A stretch of DNA of 64,000 bases from Spizellomyces punctatus DAOM BR117 (Eukaryota; Chytridiomycota; Chytridiomycetes; Spizellomycetales; Spizellomycetaceae): assembly GCF_000182565.1 (NCBI RefSeq), contig NW_015971553.1:62001-126000 (forward strand), in the 5' to 3' direction. The notes under the pieces were generated by a model. The model made no database searches, was not told the origin of the DNA, and was given only the letters and a program-made list of their open reading frames with translations. Within the stretch, counting starts at the first letter, position 1. Every line of letters begins with the position of its first letter. The translations under genes were made by a program, and so were the position numbers. This document shows, in pieces, positions 34,901 through 48,629 of the stretch.

Positions 34901-37900
34901 CATGAGTATTTTCCAGGACCCTGGCGTAAAGAATTTGGACCGTCAAGCGATGATATCAAAAGATGGAAATACAAATACTTACACGCGGGTTGAAGGTTAT
35001 AGGTAGCTCAGTATAACTTTGTTCAAGGGCGGCAATATGTTTCTTCTCTTTTGACGGATCAATGGCCGGTTTCACAACTATCTCATTCGGTCCGCGGAAG
35101 AAAGGAGAAGAGCATTCCACCTTTCGAGGAAAATTCAGACCACAAGATAAACGTCGAACGCAATAACCAGCTCTACCGGCTCTCATTTAACTCACCTTAA
35201 ATCTTATAGGCCGCCTTGCCACACCAGCTGTTTCCTCTTTGCCTTCTTCTCCCCTCTCCTTTATGCTGCCTTTCGCCTTTGGCGCTCTCGTCTTGGGACT
35301 CCCCAAAAGAAACTGAACAGCTTTTTCTTTTGCCTGATTCACAGGTGCAATTCGAATACCCTTTTCTAATGTATCACCAGCTTTACTTGTCCACAGGAAG
35401 GTTTCCATAGGAGGTGGTGGCAGGCCCCGGCCAATGACTTGGTAGGAAAATTCTCCGGCATTGGGATCGAAAAAATGGAGGATACAGTCATGGGTGCCTA
35501 GCTGTGGTAGAGTCAGAAATCACAATCAACGTCCTTTTGGCAGATAGATAATTGGCTTACTTCGAATGGAAGAAACGTTATTTGAATAGTGGCCAGTTGG
35601 TGGGCTTCCAAAGCAAGTTCGTCGGTACTGGTCCGGAAGGAAGATGGAATTGCCTGTTGTGATGCACCCTGCTCTCCCCAAAAAAACCCCACCATCAAAA
35701 CAAAATCAGGATAAAGAAAAGAAAAAGACGAAAGCACACGCCATACCTTGGTCTGTTTCACCGTAATGGCAAATCTCCCCTTTACATTCAGCGGATTCAC
35801 AACCTCTACATTCACAACTGTGGGAGGAACACCATACATGACCCCATCGATCTTTATAACCCGTTTCGGCGCCGCCTCTTTCACGGCACTCTTCAATTCA
35901 AACACCAGAACACTGCCACTATTCAATCCCATCCTCCTACTCCTTAGCACCAAACTTCCCTGCACGGATCGAAAGAACTTTGAAACAAATTCAATTGAAA
36001 GTGTAGCGGTACCCTTTGGTCCAATGGATATTGCCCCGTTGGTGAGATCGCGTAATAAAAACTCGTCTGACCCTTGCAAGTCGGGGACATAGGTTAGGGA
36101 GCGGAAGGTCGGGTTGACGAGCTCAATGTCCCTTGTGATATGCTCATGGAGAGCTCCGTGGAACTCAACAAGCGATTTTGGTATAAAGTTTGGTAGAATC
36201 TGGTATAAGAACAAAGTGAGGAGGAAGGCGTCCACTCCGTTGCTTTGTCCCTTGGAGATACGCTCAACTGACATACAGCTAGCCGTGCACCCGGGAAGGA
36301 GGTCAAGGAGGGCGTTAGCTACCAGGGAGGCGTTATGGAGAAGTTGTTCGGTTGTTGTTGGATCTGGGTGCAAGGTCGAGAAATGGGTTACAGACATGTT
36401 GGGTAGATGGCTTTGGATGATATATGCGAAGGGCAGGATGCTTTGGAAGTCGGTCGTAAAGTTTTTGAAAGCCTTGGGAGTACCGGTCGACTTTCCAGCA
36501 TGAACCAAGCCAAACATTAATTTTCCTCTCATGTATGCAAGCAACGAAACCCACTACCTTCCAAAAGTGATAAGCAGCCCATCTCAACAACACCCCTTCA
36601 CAATCGGTTCCCTTTGGTGTCCCTTGCCACACCATCTCAGCTTCATCCTTTCCCACCCCGGGCAAGCTTCGAAAGTGCCGCGGCGTAACCAGAAGCGTAA
36701 CATATACCCGAACCACCTGGGCTATTAAGGTGCACCAAGCTTCCTTAGAAATAAGGGGAAAGTGGTGCTCGAGTTTGCGGTTATATTCATGATACTCGTC
36801 GTGGAGGGAGGAGCCCACATCGGTTTTCTAAAGTTTAGAAGTAGGAGAGTCTCAATATAAAGCTTGACATGATTAAAACTGAAGAGCTCACCATCTGCTC
36901 AATCCTCCATTGTATGATCATTTTGTAGTCTTCAAATGTCATTAGAAACTCTGGCTTGACGGCACTCAAAAGGGCCCCCAAACTTGTCAAGTGGGTTAAG
37001 ATATCGCAATACTGTTTATAGAGTGCTTTGGTCCTTTCTTCCGGTGAGCTTCCTAAACAAATTGTTAAATAAAACTAAAGTTACCCGTTGATTGTCTCGT
37101 GCATTTACCTCCCGGAGTCGCAGAGGAAGGAGACGTTGGCGGTTTCTTGCCCGAAAGCGACTGAACCAAATCGGACAATATTTTTCCGTTGGAGGCTGTC
37201 AGCTGCTCCGGAAAAGATCGCCATGGCTAATACACAAATGCCAGTTATTAGCTGGTACAATTTCGCGGTGTTGGATTTCACGACGCTTATTTACCTCCAT
37301 TGCACCCAAATGGTCTTCGAGCCATCTCAAAAGAGTCTCACCAAAATCTGAATAGAACTTATCAACAGATTGCAAGTTTAGTCCGCTTTCCAAGGGAATC
37401 CCGCAGGGTGTTTTGAAAGGACGGGGACCGGTCAATATTCGATTTCTGGAGTTTTGTTGTAAAGCAGTTAGAAGATTAGGACAAATTTCCCTTAACATAG
37501 CAATGCATTACCTCTTTTGATTTTCCGTCAAGTTCTCAACAGGTTTCTTTTCCTCCTTGTTCAACCAGAAAAACGGTTGCAAACTCAACAATGACCCATC
37601 ACTCGTTCCATGAACTGGCAAATAAAATGCACGACGCCCATCATTCGAAAACTCGAATTTCGCCATAAAAGTTGCCGGTTGACCTTCTTGACAAATGAAT
37701 TTCGCTACGATTGTCAACTTTTCTCCATCACTTTTTAGCAATTTTCCTTCAGGGAAGACGAGTTCCACCATTCCGCGTAGTTCTTCAGGAATTGTCTCGC
37801 GAACTTCTGTTCGCTCGCAGCCGTAGTTGATAATAGAGAAAACTGCCATCGCTTCAGTTGCGCGCGGAACAATCGGGAGGAAGAGCTCCGGAGGATCGAA

Positions 37901-40900
37901 CGCCAAGGAAGGTTCCACTCCAGTACCTTGAAGAGGAAGTGATAGTAAAGGTTTGGGCCCCAAATAATCCAAATGAAGAGGAACCGCGGCTTCAAACAGT
38001 CCCGTCGTCTCCGGGTAGAATGAAATTGTGACCGGATGCGCTTCACCAGGTCCCAAAATTCCTCTCCATGGCTCAATTTTGAATACCTTTTCGCTATCGT
38101 CCAGTGAATCGAGATCAAACCACCATTCCATGGACCGTTTACTAGTATTGGTTAAGGTGATAGTTTCTTTGGCGGCTATGCGCAGGTGCGACACGGAATT
38201 GGGACCTTGGTCCCGGTGGACTACGCGGTTTTTGAAATTGATGGAGGACTTGGAAACAGCTAGAGGGGAAGCTATGCCTTCCGCATCGACGTGAGTCGTT
38301 GGCGTTTGTGCAGAGCCAATGATATATATTGGGAGATCAAAGCTGTGCTTCTTCACGATCGTGGGTCGGAATGAAATGTCAACCGAAATCGTTTCCGTCG
38401 GAGGCACCTCCACCAAATAGATCCGCCCCTTCCCTTGAGACTCATCTAATCGTCCATGCATATCCTCACGAGCTCCCAGAGTAGCGTACAAAGGATGCGA
38501 AGGTCCCAATGCTCTGATCAAATGCCCTTGCTTGGTAGGGCTTTCCGTCTCCCTTACTCGACGATGCCGCCCAGAAGTAGTCCTAGCTCTTGGGGCAGAC
38601 GCCTTCCTAGAAGCAGCAAGGTTATCACGAATTCGTAGTTCGAAATCTGGATGATTTGTCAAGTCAACGACTACACCCGCAGGAACTGAAGCTTTGTTGG
38701 TCAGCGCCATACGCTTGAACCCTGTTGAACCAATGATCGTTCCTTTTCCCATGTCACCGCCTTGGAACTCAACATCCACGTCAGGAATCCTGGCATCGTA
38801 CTTGAACGGTAGGCGAATAATGCGCCCGCTTCCTATGACGGTAATGAGGATCACGTCTTCGACTGTCCCAGGGTGGGTAGGGAGAGCTTGGAGGGTGAAT
38901 TCCAGTGTTCCAGATGGAGCAATACTTCCGGATGCTGGTACAATGCTGACTTCCGATGCAATCTGCTCCTTACGAGCCGAGAAGATAGCAGGATGACCTG
39001 AAGTGTTTTTGATGCGGATAGAGGCTTTTCCCCAAGGAGTGTCTGGTGTGCTCCCGCTTTGTTGTGATAGGCTAAAAATCGTTGGATACACTGCGTTCCA
39101 ACGTTGCAAACCTCCTTCGGCATTATCTGCGTACCCCACAGGCAGTATTCCCAAGTTCAAAGGTCCTTGCTTTATGGACGTTAGCAGAGAACATGTAGCT
39201 GGTGGAATGCTTCCTTTGCAACGAAGACTAAGAGTTTGAGTGATTGTCTTCTCCCCCTCAAACTCATGGAATACTTGCAGTTGGAGTGTATCTTCGCGGG
39301 TGGGCCTCACGCCAGGAAGGTAGGTAATACGGACCTTCATGTTACTTTCTGGACCAACGAAACCTGAGGCCGGCTCTACTGCAAAGCACCCTTCCATTCG
39401 AGTCGCATCAAATTCCGCTGACTGATCACTATCTGGGATAATCCATTGGAAACCAGCTCCGTAGTTTCCTTTATTGATCACTTTAACCTCAGCTGAGGCA
39501 CTAGGTATTGCCGTCGTTTCACGCATCTCCACGTTAATATCGACTGTGTCCGTGGACAATTCCAGCGCAACTGGAGTGACCTCTACTTTCACGGGTATAG
39601 AATACTTGTACCGCCCGTTGATCAAGTACGTAATTTTCTTTTCAATGATTCCCGGTTCGTGCGAGCAAACTCGTACTTCAAATCCTCCTACACTCATTGG
39701 GGGAATCACCAAATGCTGCGGCATAACTACCACACCATTCGACTCGTCATTGCTGAGTTGGTCGTCAAGGTCTAGAATGGAGATGTGAATAGGATGCCTG
39801 CCCGGTGTAGCATTCAAGAAATTGAGTGGGGTAATATTGATAGAGTGGGTTGTTATATTGCCAAAATCAATAAGGGAATGTGCCGTGAAGATGTTGGCGA
39901 GATCAGCGCCACTGAGTGGGATGTCAAAGGTTGATGCTGCTGCTGTACTCGGCGGAAGCATCGGACTGACAGATTTGGCTTTGGTTGAGGTTGGTGTTAA
40001 AAGTTTTTGAAACAGTGCCCGGAGTTTGCGAGGATCATTGTTTGTGTGTTGAGAGTCGTCGGATCGCAGGTGTGAGCTTCTCTTGTTGTTCGACTTGCGG
40101 AGTTCACCTTCGTCACTCTCGGTGTCCGGGCAATCAATCGGTTCAGGGGCAACAAGTCCATTTTCCCGATCGAAACTCCCGTAGTTTTCAGTACTATTCA
40201 GCTTATTCGGATCAATTGCTACTCCATCATCTCCTAGTCGGCATATCCTCATCCGTCTCACTCTCTCTGCTCGACACTGACGTAAATGGTCGGTGTAATG
40301 CTTTCGGTGTGCAACTTTTTGCTCCCACTCTGGATTGGTCTTTAGTGGTGAGGGCTGCTCAGAGAGGCAATCCAAACTTGAGAACTTGCTCATTGTACCA
40401 CGGCCTGTGACAGTCCCCCAATCTGCAAACTCCGTGTCGTGATCAGGCAAGCCATCGACATCATCCTTACTGCCGCTATTTGTTTTTGAATGAAATTGGT
40501 TTTCTGGTTGTGCTCGAAACCGGGCGAGGTAAGAGTCGACAGAAACTTTCGATGCACAGACGCCATGAAGTGTAATTGCGAGCTTTTCCACAAGTTTGTC
40601 CCCTTCAAGCCTCACCAATCCCACTGATCCCACTTCCGTAGAATCACGAGCATGAGGGCCGATAGATTCGATCAGGCAGGGCATGCTACAATGAAAATCA
40701 CCCAGCTGATTTGGCTTGAATGAGACACGCACTAAGACCTCTTCGCCAGGTCGCAAAGTGCCCACGGTTGGCACCGCGTGAAAGTGCGCAACGGACAAAA
40801 ACCTGAAGTGAAAACTCATATTCTCTCCGTTGTTCCTCAGTACCGCTTCGGTGACATTCTGCTGGCCCTGCGGTGTGGCCGCAAACTCGATTGTACGTGG

Positions 40901-42406
40901 CTGGAGTACCGCCCGAATAGGACAAGCCCGTCCTGTCAAGGTAATCGGGACACTCTCCTCCCCTTCACGAACGTAAGGATGTGCAGAAGAATTCACAATC
41001 TTGAGTTCCATCGGAACCTTGTATGCTCTAGGTAATGGCGACTGGAGTGACGATTTGAACCCTCGGGAAGGGGTAGGAAGTCGAGGAGAGAAAGCGAACT
41101 CTATTGGAACAGATTGGTAGGGTTCTAAGGTGCCTTCTGATGGGTAGACTGACATTGAAGCGCGCAAGTCGGCATCCTCGGACGCATTATCCGCTGCTGT
41201 ATCGTCCGTGCTGGTGTTGGCAGTTTCGAGAAGGATTTGACTGAATACCATAGGTTTGCTCTCCCCTGTGTGGGTGATGACCCTATGGAGTGCAAAAGTA
41301 TTCAATACGTCTCAAAATTCGACCTTACCAACACAACGACAACCAATACGCCAAGGAAGGAATTGCGTATCTTACCACCGTACAGGGGTTGGCCCGCGAT
41401 TCTCCAATCTGACGGGAATACCCGCACTCTGTGCGTAATAAATCGTCCCGAAATCGATATTCCCAGGATCCAAGGTGATAGTGTTTCCCGCATTTCTGAA
41501 GCGCAATTTATGGTCAATTACTGTCGCCTTCAATCTCACTGCAATCTCGGTATCTGCTTTAAGCTCCGAATTGGGTTTGGGAACGTCGCTGTCAAGCTTG
41601 ATCTTGACTGTATCAAGCAATTTGCCCACGATGTGTGGATAAAAGTCGATACGGAGGGAGCAGGATGACAGGAGGGGACGTGTGGCAGTCGTTACTCGAG
41701 ATGCTGGCTGAGGTTGAGCCAAAGCTTCCTGTGGTGCTGCCAGTGTAATGGAGGAAGGTGTTACCCGAATTGGTATCTTTGAATCCCAAGTACACGAAAT
41801 TTGGGCCCTCCTTTTGCCAGTGTTCCTGACTTCCACATATCTCGTAATCCACCCATCCTCCAACCCCATCTCCTTTTTTGCAATGAGTGTTCCAAAATCT
41901 ACCTCTTCGTCTGCTTCCAAGTGCGGTCCAGCAGGGTACGCCTCCAATTTCACATCAATATCCTGACCTTCTTCCACAACAACGCGTAGTCGATCCACAA
42001 AGGCGTCGACACCATCCCCCGCTCCACTACTCTTCTTTGAAGCCCATTCAGCAGAAAACTCGACGACAACGCTTACATCCAACCCAGGGGCAACCAGAAT
42101 CCATCCAGTCTCCAATTCTTTCACCCGAAATGCGCCAGTAGTCGGCGGCTGGATCGCGATGCGTTGGACCCGCCGCGTGAGGTTGGTAAGCTTGATGGTA
42201 CGAGATTGACAAACGTTCGGCTCGTAGTCTTTGATTAGAACATGGCGGGGTGTAACACGGATTGAATGGAAGGATTCTTGCAAATGTTTGTCTCGTCTGA
42301 TCGCTGACAGGGTGGACTTGGTGCTGACGGCGATGAGAGATGTGAACTGGGTTGGGCGGGTGCGGTTATTTGGCGCCCCTTTCGGGGACGGCTTTACCGC
42401 CATCAT
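31921..42406 (-). CDS. CFAP47: CFAP47, cilia- and flagella-associated protein 47
   Basis: Nineteen exons were joined with matching phase: 42406-41376, 41282-37512, 37445-37295, 37226-37109, 37052-36892, 36827-36558, 36490-35747, 35668-35561, 35501-35196, 35120-34983, 34920-34729, 34658-34425, 34353-34132, 34055-33848, 33784-33645, 33566-33273, 33205-32897, 32832-32197 and 32112-31921. The protein is about 3074 aa, close to human CFAP47. It is a chain of Ig-like ASH/MSP-type beta domains (repeats such as VDFGTLIAKKEMG, IDFGNITT, PGEEVLVRVSFKPN). A calponin-homology-like helical part lies near residues 1650-1850 (LTGPRPF, SFPEQLTASNGKILSDLVQS, PEFLMTFEDYKM). The last exon ends with RRNFIREN, a family hallmark. 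CFAP47 is an axonemal central-apparatus protein needed for flagellar motility. The first exon has an open stretch upstream of the ATG, so a longer N-terminus is possible. Confidence 0.93.
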
Positions 42407-42827
42407 CCTGGTCGGTGATCTAGGACTCGGACTGAACAGATCAATATATATGTCTCCCGAGTTGTATGCCGGTTCCAGGAGTGCTTGATGAAAAAGTCCG
42501 ATCCAAGATCTTAATGTAAGGTGATCGGAGTTTGGATTGGGTAAGGTTTTGGAACTTTCGAAAATTTAAGGGCTGATCCTCGTACCAAAAGGAAGTCTCG
42601 TGGCTAACTTTCGGGCTCTGTGGTTGCAACTTGCAAAGATATAGGTGCTAAAAGATACGTGCCAGATTTTAACATAATATTATATTTGGATAAGGCATAC
42701 CTATAATTATTCCACAATCTCGTGAATACATATAATCTCTATCGCTTTATTACATGTCTTCTACTGTCCTAAAATATGATATCTAATTTACCTAATAATA
42801 TACACAAGTCAGAAGATTCGAAAGAAC
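42407..42827. other. Short intergenic stretch between tandem genes
   Basis: The frame of CFAP47 exon 1 stays open for about 50 codons upstream of 42406 without an ATG; otherwise nothing recognised. Confidence 0.4.
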
Positions 42828-45649
42828 TTATACATCTAAATAAGGATTCCCGTCTTCGATAACCGTTTTTGCATCCCGTTGTTCAACAATTGCATTTGAT
42901 TCAGAAGGTTTCTCGTCGCGTTTGTTAGTAATAGGCTGACCCGCACTTCTCATTTCACTCTTCTTGGGTTTAATTACACCAAAGTATTCTGCATCGTCAT
43001 CCTGGATCGTGCCGGGGGAGCTAACCAGCTTGGGCGTTTCCAGTACTCGCTGTACCGTACCAACTCGGCTGCGTCCCATTCTCCGACCTGCCATCGGCTC
43101 ACGAGGTAAACTTGGCTGGGACGATTCCGATTTATCGTCCTCCACTCTTACATTGACCGGATCCGTTGCAAGAGCAATTGGAGGTCCTTCCTTACGCTTG
43201 AAACCTTTCAGTGCTGCAAAGACGAATTTGAGACCGGCAGCTGTGAGGAAAAGAAGATGTATGCCGATTATGGACAGAATCTGAATGTATGAGATCAATT
43301 GGGCAATCCAGTCTAAAGAAAGGATCCTCGTCAATAATTTCGAATAAAATATTCCGGGAAGTCCGACCACTCACCAATATGCCAGGCGTTTCTAAACAAA
43401 AAGGAAACAAAGAGAAAGAAAAATATGCCGCTCCGGCAAAACACCAAGAAGAGCTGCCAACGATTCGCCGGTTTTCCGACAAAAGGATTCTTCCATATCA
43501 AGTACGCAAATAACGCTGCATCTCCGCTAATCATGATCGCAAACTGGAGATAAGGTGGTATCAGTTTGCCGAGAATTCCCACCGAAAAGGCGGGTGCCAC
43601 CCGTAACCACCAGGTCAGAGCTATCAAAAACTCGGCATGTGAGATATAGTGAGTCGGATCATATTGGTTGAAGAAAGGGCCATAGAGGAGCATAAACTTT
43701 TGCGAAAGGTATAGAGGGGGAAGTGGCCAAGAAGCTGAACGAGATGCGGAGGTAGCAGCGGTTTGGTTTGAGCGTTTCGAAGAGACGGAGAATGCTCGCA
43801 ATCTGGGTGCTATTATACTCGACGCTGACTCGGGTCCAGGTTTCGTACCCGCAGTGGATACAGATAGTGCTCTCATGCGAGTATACACTTGGGCGGCTTC
43901 TTTCGCCACAACGGTATCTTCCGAGTAGGATCTTATGGACGCTCCACTTCCTACCACAGGTACTGACTCCTTTGTAAAACTTCCAATGTTGTCTCGAATA
44001 CTGCGAGCATAAACTTGGTCTGCAATTTCTGGATCTTCGTCGTCCAACCTCCTATTCATTCGTGCAATGGCAATGAGGCGGAGAGTCATGGTTATAGGTA
44101 CGATGACACCCAAGGTAGCAAACACCAGTCCAGCAAGGGTGTATACAATAGACGGTTCACCGGACAGTGTAAGTTGGTGTAAACTCGTTGACGTCAGGCC
44201 GAAATAAAAAAGAATCAATATGCGAACAAGCCATCCACCAAGATAGTGACGGATGTGGTGATGTTGGTCATCATGCGAGAAAGCATCCGTTTGTGAGAGG
44301 TGGTGACGAGAACGTACCACTACCAAATACAAACGTCAATCGCAATCTAAAAAAAACACGGATGATGTGAACATACCTGCTCTTGCCACAGCAAGACATG
44401 TACAGGATACAAATGCGATCAACACCACCAGCACAAATGGTATCAAGGTATGCAGGAAGATATCTTTCGGATGTAATCCCAGCATTGCCGCATAGCGATC
44501 ATACCCTGTCACAAAGCCATCCGGCTTTATGCCGTTCGTTGGAGCAATCTTTGGCTTGGCCACCGGCGTCGGTGTACTGGTCCCATTGGCCGGTTGCGTC
44601 TGCCGCCTGTTCAACCTGACGTCTCCAGTGCGTGCCTTGATATCTTCCGTCTCTTGGCGTAGAGTCTCCACTCCACCTCCTCGAATATTGTTGGCAATGG
44701 AAGTAATAAAACCCACGTTCCATGTCCCAGTTGCCCAGGCAAGCCGGCTAACGAAGTCCTGGTAGATAATAGGGTAATCAAAGTTCAATTGCCCAGATGC
44801 TGCTGCGAACTGAGCCAAAAGCGCTACATCCATAAAGCCGGGACCAATACGCGATGGCAGCAAACGAGCAGTGGGTGCCCACCCCGAGGAGAGATCATAT
44901 ATCGTAGGATGGTAACCAAATCTCATCAATCGAGCGATTGTCGTCGTTACCCCTGCTGCTACTGCGGTGAAGACGGATCCCCAAGTTCCGACGTAATTGA
45001 TGACCGAGTAGCTAAGGCCAAGGTGAATGCTGATGCAGCCCAGCTGGATTTCATCCGATGTCGCATCTTGGAATATGATACGGGGCTTCCAGTCCAGCAA
45101 TGGCACATTTGCTGGAAGGGATATGTTCTGAATTAAAGATTATATTAGTCTCTTGCGAGCTGCATAGCGTGATCATTATAAGCAAAGAGAGGTTATCCGT
45201 ACTTTGTTGAAAATGAATTTGCCCGCGGCAACAGGGCATTGAACGGAATTGCAAATATCCTCCTTATTCTGGACAAGCAGTGATGCGTTTAGAAGGGTTT
45301 TCGCACCATCGTACTCAACACTTGCTCACTCACCTCCCAATACTCGAACCCAATAACCGCCAAATTCGTTTTTACTAGAGCCAAATAGAGAATGGATGCA
45401 GGATGAGCAAGATCCCTTGACGCTGTCTCTTGAGCAATACATACCAGTCCCATTCGTGAGTGCTTTCTGTGTCGTTCCTTCCCCATATACGTCAATTAAC
45501 CTCGTCTCGGAATCATAGGTCGCTTGCACATTTGAAATCTTGAGTTGTGCGTCTCCATCCGCGGAGCAGGGTGACCATGGTAGTGGGGACGAGGTCAATG
45601 CGATCGCAGTGGGTATTGACGCCAAGAGGAGTGTGGACAGGAAATGCAT
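42828..45649 (-). CDS. Fungal TRP/FLC-family membrane protein with ML-like domain
   Basis: Six exons (45649-45445, 45374-45334, 45268-45203, 45127-44377, 44319-43375, 43312-42828), 830 aa. The ATG at 45649 opens a signal peptide (FLSTLLLASIPTAIALTSS). An ML-like domain follows with cysteine pairs (SPCSADG, DICNSVQCPVAAGKF). Then come many membrane segments, including WGSVFTAVAAGVTTTIARLM, FLHTLIPFVLVVLIAFVSC, IVYTLAGLVFATLGVIVPIT, LIALTWWLRVAPAFSVGIL and GIFFFLFVSFLF, and a basic cytosolic tail. This is the layout of fungal flavin-carrier/TRP-like proteins (Pkd2, Flc), linked to calcium, cell-wall and stress signalling. A more upstream ATG (45772) would add a polyglutamine stretch before the signal peptide and is rejected. 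Confidence 0.85.
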
Positions 45650-46313
45650 TGGTGCGAGGTTCAATGCATTGCAATGCAATGTATGAAATGTTTTGAATGA
45701 GGCTATTTGTAATGAGCAACTCTCTGCTTGCTGCTGCTGCTGCTGCTGCGGAATGTCACAGAAAGCGTGCAACCAAAAAGTGTTCCAAAAGCGTTCAGTT
45801 TATGACGTCCCAAAGTGTTGGAGTCAACGGCAATCGTACAACAAAAACTCTTTGTCCATTTTCCGATTATTTAACTGCCCTTTGTTTGCGATTTTAGGGA
45901 ATTTTGCGCTTGCTTTTTGACTTTTTGACTTTTCTGACTGACATCATTTTGGTTTGGAGTTTGAGGGGTTGTTTAGATTTGCCCCCATCCTCCTTCCAAC
46001 CAAGAGGACAACGAATGGGTTGATAGTTTGCTTGCATGTGCTGCCATTTCGATTCCTTTGACAAAAGGATTGGCCTGTCTTGACTGAAAAGAGATGCCCA
46101 ACTAGTTACCATTTGCAACGTATGATCGCGGTTCTACGAGTCAGTTAAGAGAGGGTTTGCTGCATTGCTTCACAGACCCCCGCTACAAGCTATGGCAAGG
46201 AGGCGGTCATATGGACCAAAACAAGCAAACTGACAGCTGTTGCCAGCAAACGACCTTCACTACAAAATGAAAGGGTTAAGTTGAACGGATAGGAAATGCT
46301 CAGAGCTAAAATC
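45650..46313. other. Intergenic stretch with a CTG microsatellite
   Basis: Upstream of the TRP-like gene. A pure run of ctg triplets (about 45729-45750) lies in its likely 5' leader. Otherwise nothing recognised. Confidence 0.5.
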
Positions 46314-47753
46314 TCATGTTCCCAATCCTATCACATATCCTATCATTGCACCGACCCCCGCTCCACAGCCCACGGCCCATCCATTTACTGCTTTACATTT
46401 ATGCCTTTTCCTTTCCTCAATTTCATCCATTTCACTTTCATGTCGTCTCTTCATGACCATCCGATCCAGTCCATCTTCAATAGAATCTCGTATGGCCGTG
46501 ATACGATTTGCGAGAGCTTCCGCTCTCATCACATTCTGATCAATGCGTTTGTTGGTCTTTGCTATTTGGTCACTGAGTACAGTGTCCAAATCTGAATGAC
46601 GCTTTTCGACAATATTTTGTAAATTGTTTAACATCGTCTGCAGACGTTCGAGTGCTGACACCATATTTGAGTGTCGGTTTTGCGTGGATTGGTCTAATGC
46701 TCCCAGAGAGGTTTGCGTGGCGTCTAATTGGGACTGAAGGCTCTGGAGTGAGCGTTGGATTGCTAGGCTCTGTTCTAAAGATGTCAGCTGGGCAGGTTCT
46801 TGTTGCGAGGCTTTGCTCACGCTAGCAGGTTCAGAATCTGAATTATGTTCAAGGGTTTGCCGCGCAAACGATCCAGTCTTTCGCGCTAAATGAAGGGGAA
46901 TCTCTAATCGTAGCGCCGACCATAGGCGACGGACGTGGAGTAGTTGAGACACAAGTGCGAGGATGCGGAATTTGGCCACACGAGAGGCCTGTGATGCATC
47001 ATCGTGCTTGTCAAAGGCTTCAGCTTGCGCGTCCAAACTGGGGATTGTTTGCGTATCTTGATCTGAAGTTACTTGACGATCGTCATCACACACGTGCGTA
47101 TCTTTTGTACTTGCATCTGCTCCTCTATTCGTATGGTTATCACCACTCGCATTTTCAGCTTCCCCATCTTCCGAGTCTTCTACTCCATGCGTTTTCTGTT
47201 CTACAGAGCAATCCTTGAAGAAGGGACGTTGGGTTGCTGTATGCTCTGTTGGGATGACGGTGGGGTCCGCTACAATCTTTGGTGTGCGAACAGCCCACTT
47301 TCCAGTGCTATTTACAACTGACGTGCCAGGCATAAGCAGTATGCTCATGTACGAATGAGGAACAGTCATACTTACATCTTGATTGATCTGAGGCAAATAC
47401 TGGTGGCTGTTTTTGTTTGTCACTGGTACCTGTGCTTGGACTCGTGTCTGCGAAATTATTGGACTTGTTCACTACAGGCACGGGAGACGCTTGATCAACA
47501 TCTGGCATGCACAATACAACATTGTGTGGTAAGGTCAATCAACAGCCGTCTAGATGAAATCTCCCTAATGCCAGGAAAAAAATCACTTACTTGGGCATGA
47601 CTTTTCGACTCCCTGCAAGATGTGAATCCTCTTGAGGCTGTTCAACAGCGTCCGAATTTTAGTAGGCTGCTTTCCACTTGGCACACGGATAGTGCTTTGT
47701 GAAAGTTCCGTGTCTGGCAGACTGGCTGTCATCTCCCTTTGTGCCTTTTCCAT
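46314..47753 (-). CDS. Coiled-coil protein with C-terminal glycine-rich membrane anchor
   Basis: Three exons (47753-47591, 47501-47376, 47317-46314) join in frame to 430 aa. The first half is acidic and low-complexity. Residues about 255-400 form a long coiled coil (from LEQSLAIQRSLQSLQSQLDA through MLNNLQNIVEKR to IRDSIEDGL). It ends with a basic cluster (ERKRHKCK) and a hydrophobic tail with glycine-zipper spacing (GWAVGCGAGVGAMIGYVIGL), as in tail-anchored proteins. It could be a tether or scaffold on an organelle membrane. I recognise no family. Confidence 0.6.
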
Positions 47754-47882
47754 TCCATCTACTCATTTTGCAAGTTGCAGTTAAATTCGGCCTTCCTCTG
47801 CAATTGACGGTCTAGCAGTGCCAACCTTTATTCACCATTTGATTATCCTTCCTCTCAACACCTTCATCATCAATTAAGCCAA

Positions 47883-48071
47883 ATGTCGTCATATACTGAA
47901 ATTCGTCTCTTTGTTGATCTGATGGAAAAGACAAAGATCCAGCAGATGGAGAGAAATTGGTCATTCTTGCAGAGCGCTTTGTTAAACAGACAAAACAAGA
48001 CGGTCTTTAATGAAGGCATGTCATCAAGTCATCCGCCACATATGGGGCTTATTCAGTCACATTACTCGTGA
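47883..48071 (+). CDS. Possible 62-aa protein, unknown
   Basis: The ATG at 47883 is preceded by a pyrimidine/CA-rich leader (tctcaacaccttcatcatc) typical of real fungal starts, and it begins 130 nt from the divergent coiled-coil gene, so a shared promoter is possible. The product is short, slightly amphipathic (LFVDLMEKTKIQQMERNW) and has no motif. A gtgagt right after its last codons could be a donor leading to an exon I cannot place. Confidence 0.25.
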   Translation: MSSYTEIRLFVDLMEKTKIQQMERNWSFLQSALLNRQNKTVFNEGMSSSHPPHMGLIQSHYS

Positions 48072-48629
48072 GTCAAAGTGGTGCGAGTCACATGTGGAGA
48101 TCACTTCAACATTAAAGTAAGTGTTCCATACGGCGGTTACCACTGGACCAAAGACCCAAAAAGCAGCAAACCCAACAGACATCTGGCAAGAAACTGTTCA
48201 CCCCAAAAGTGCGGGCGATCACTGCGCCACCTGCTTATGTGATCACAACGTCAATGTGCTTTGACATTCAGATCTTTTTCAGGCTTCGGCCGGCACCGCC
48301 ATGTCATGATTCGTCAATAGCAGACTATCTTTCAAGCTTGATTTGGTCAGTCTAGCATGGCAGATGTTTATCATGAGTTCCTGACTTCAAGTGAACGTGA
48401 GGTTCAAAGTCCTGCCAGATAATTGATCAATCTCATGCAAACTGTGCTTGTGGGCATGTGTGTGGCGTGGGCAGGTGTCAGTGAGACTGTATATAAAGAC
48501 TCGTTATCATCCTGAAGATCAGTTTGGGTCTGATATGCTCAGATGCCTTGTGCGTAGCAGATTGATCTCACCGCTTTTATACCTCTCATGAAAGCACCCA
48601 CGAGCTGTACGAGAGTTCATGCCAATTAG

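Noticed and set aside
45650-45772. N-terminal extension of the TRP-like protein with a glutamine run
   Set aside because: It would bury the signal peptide that begins at the ATG at 45649; the CTG run is better placed in the leader.
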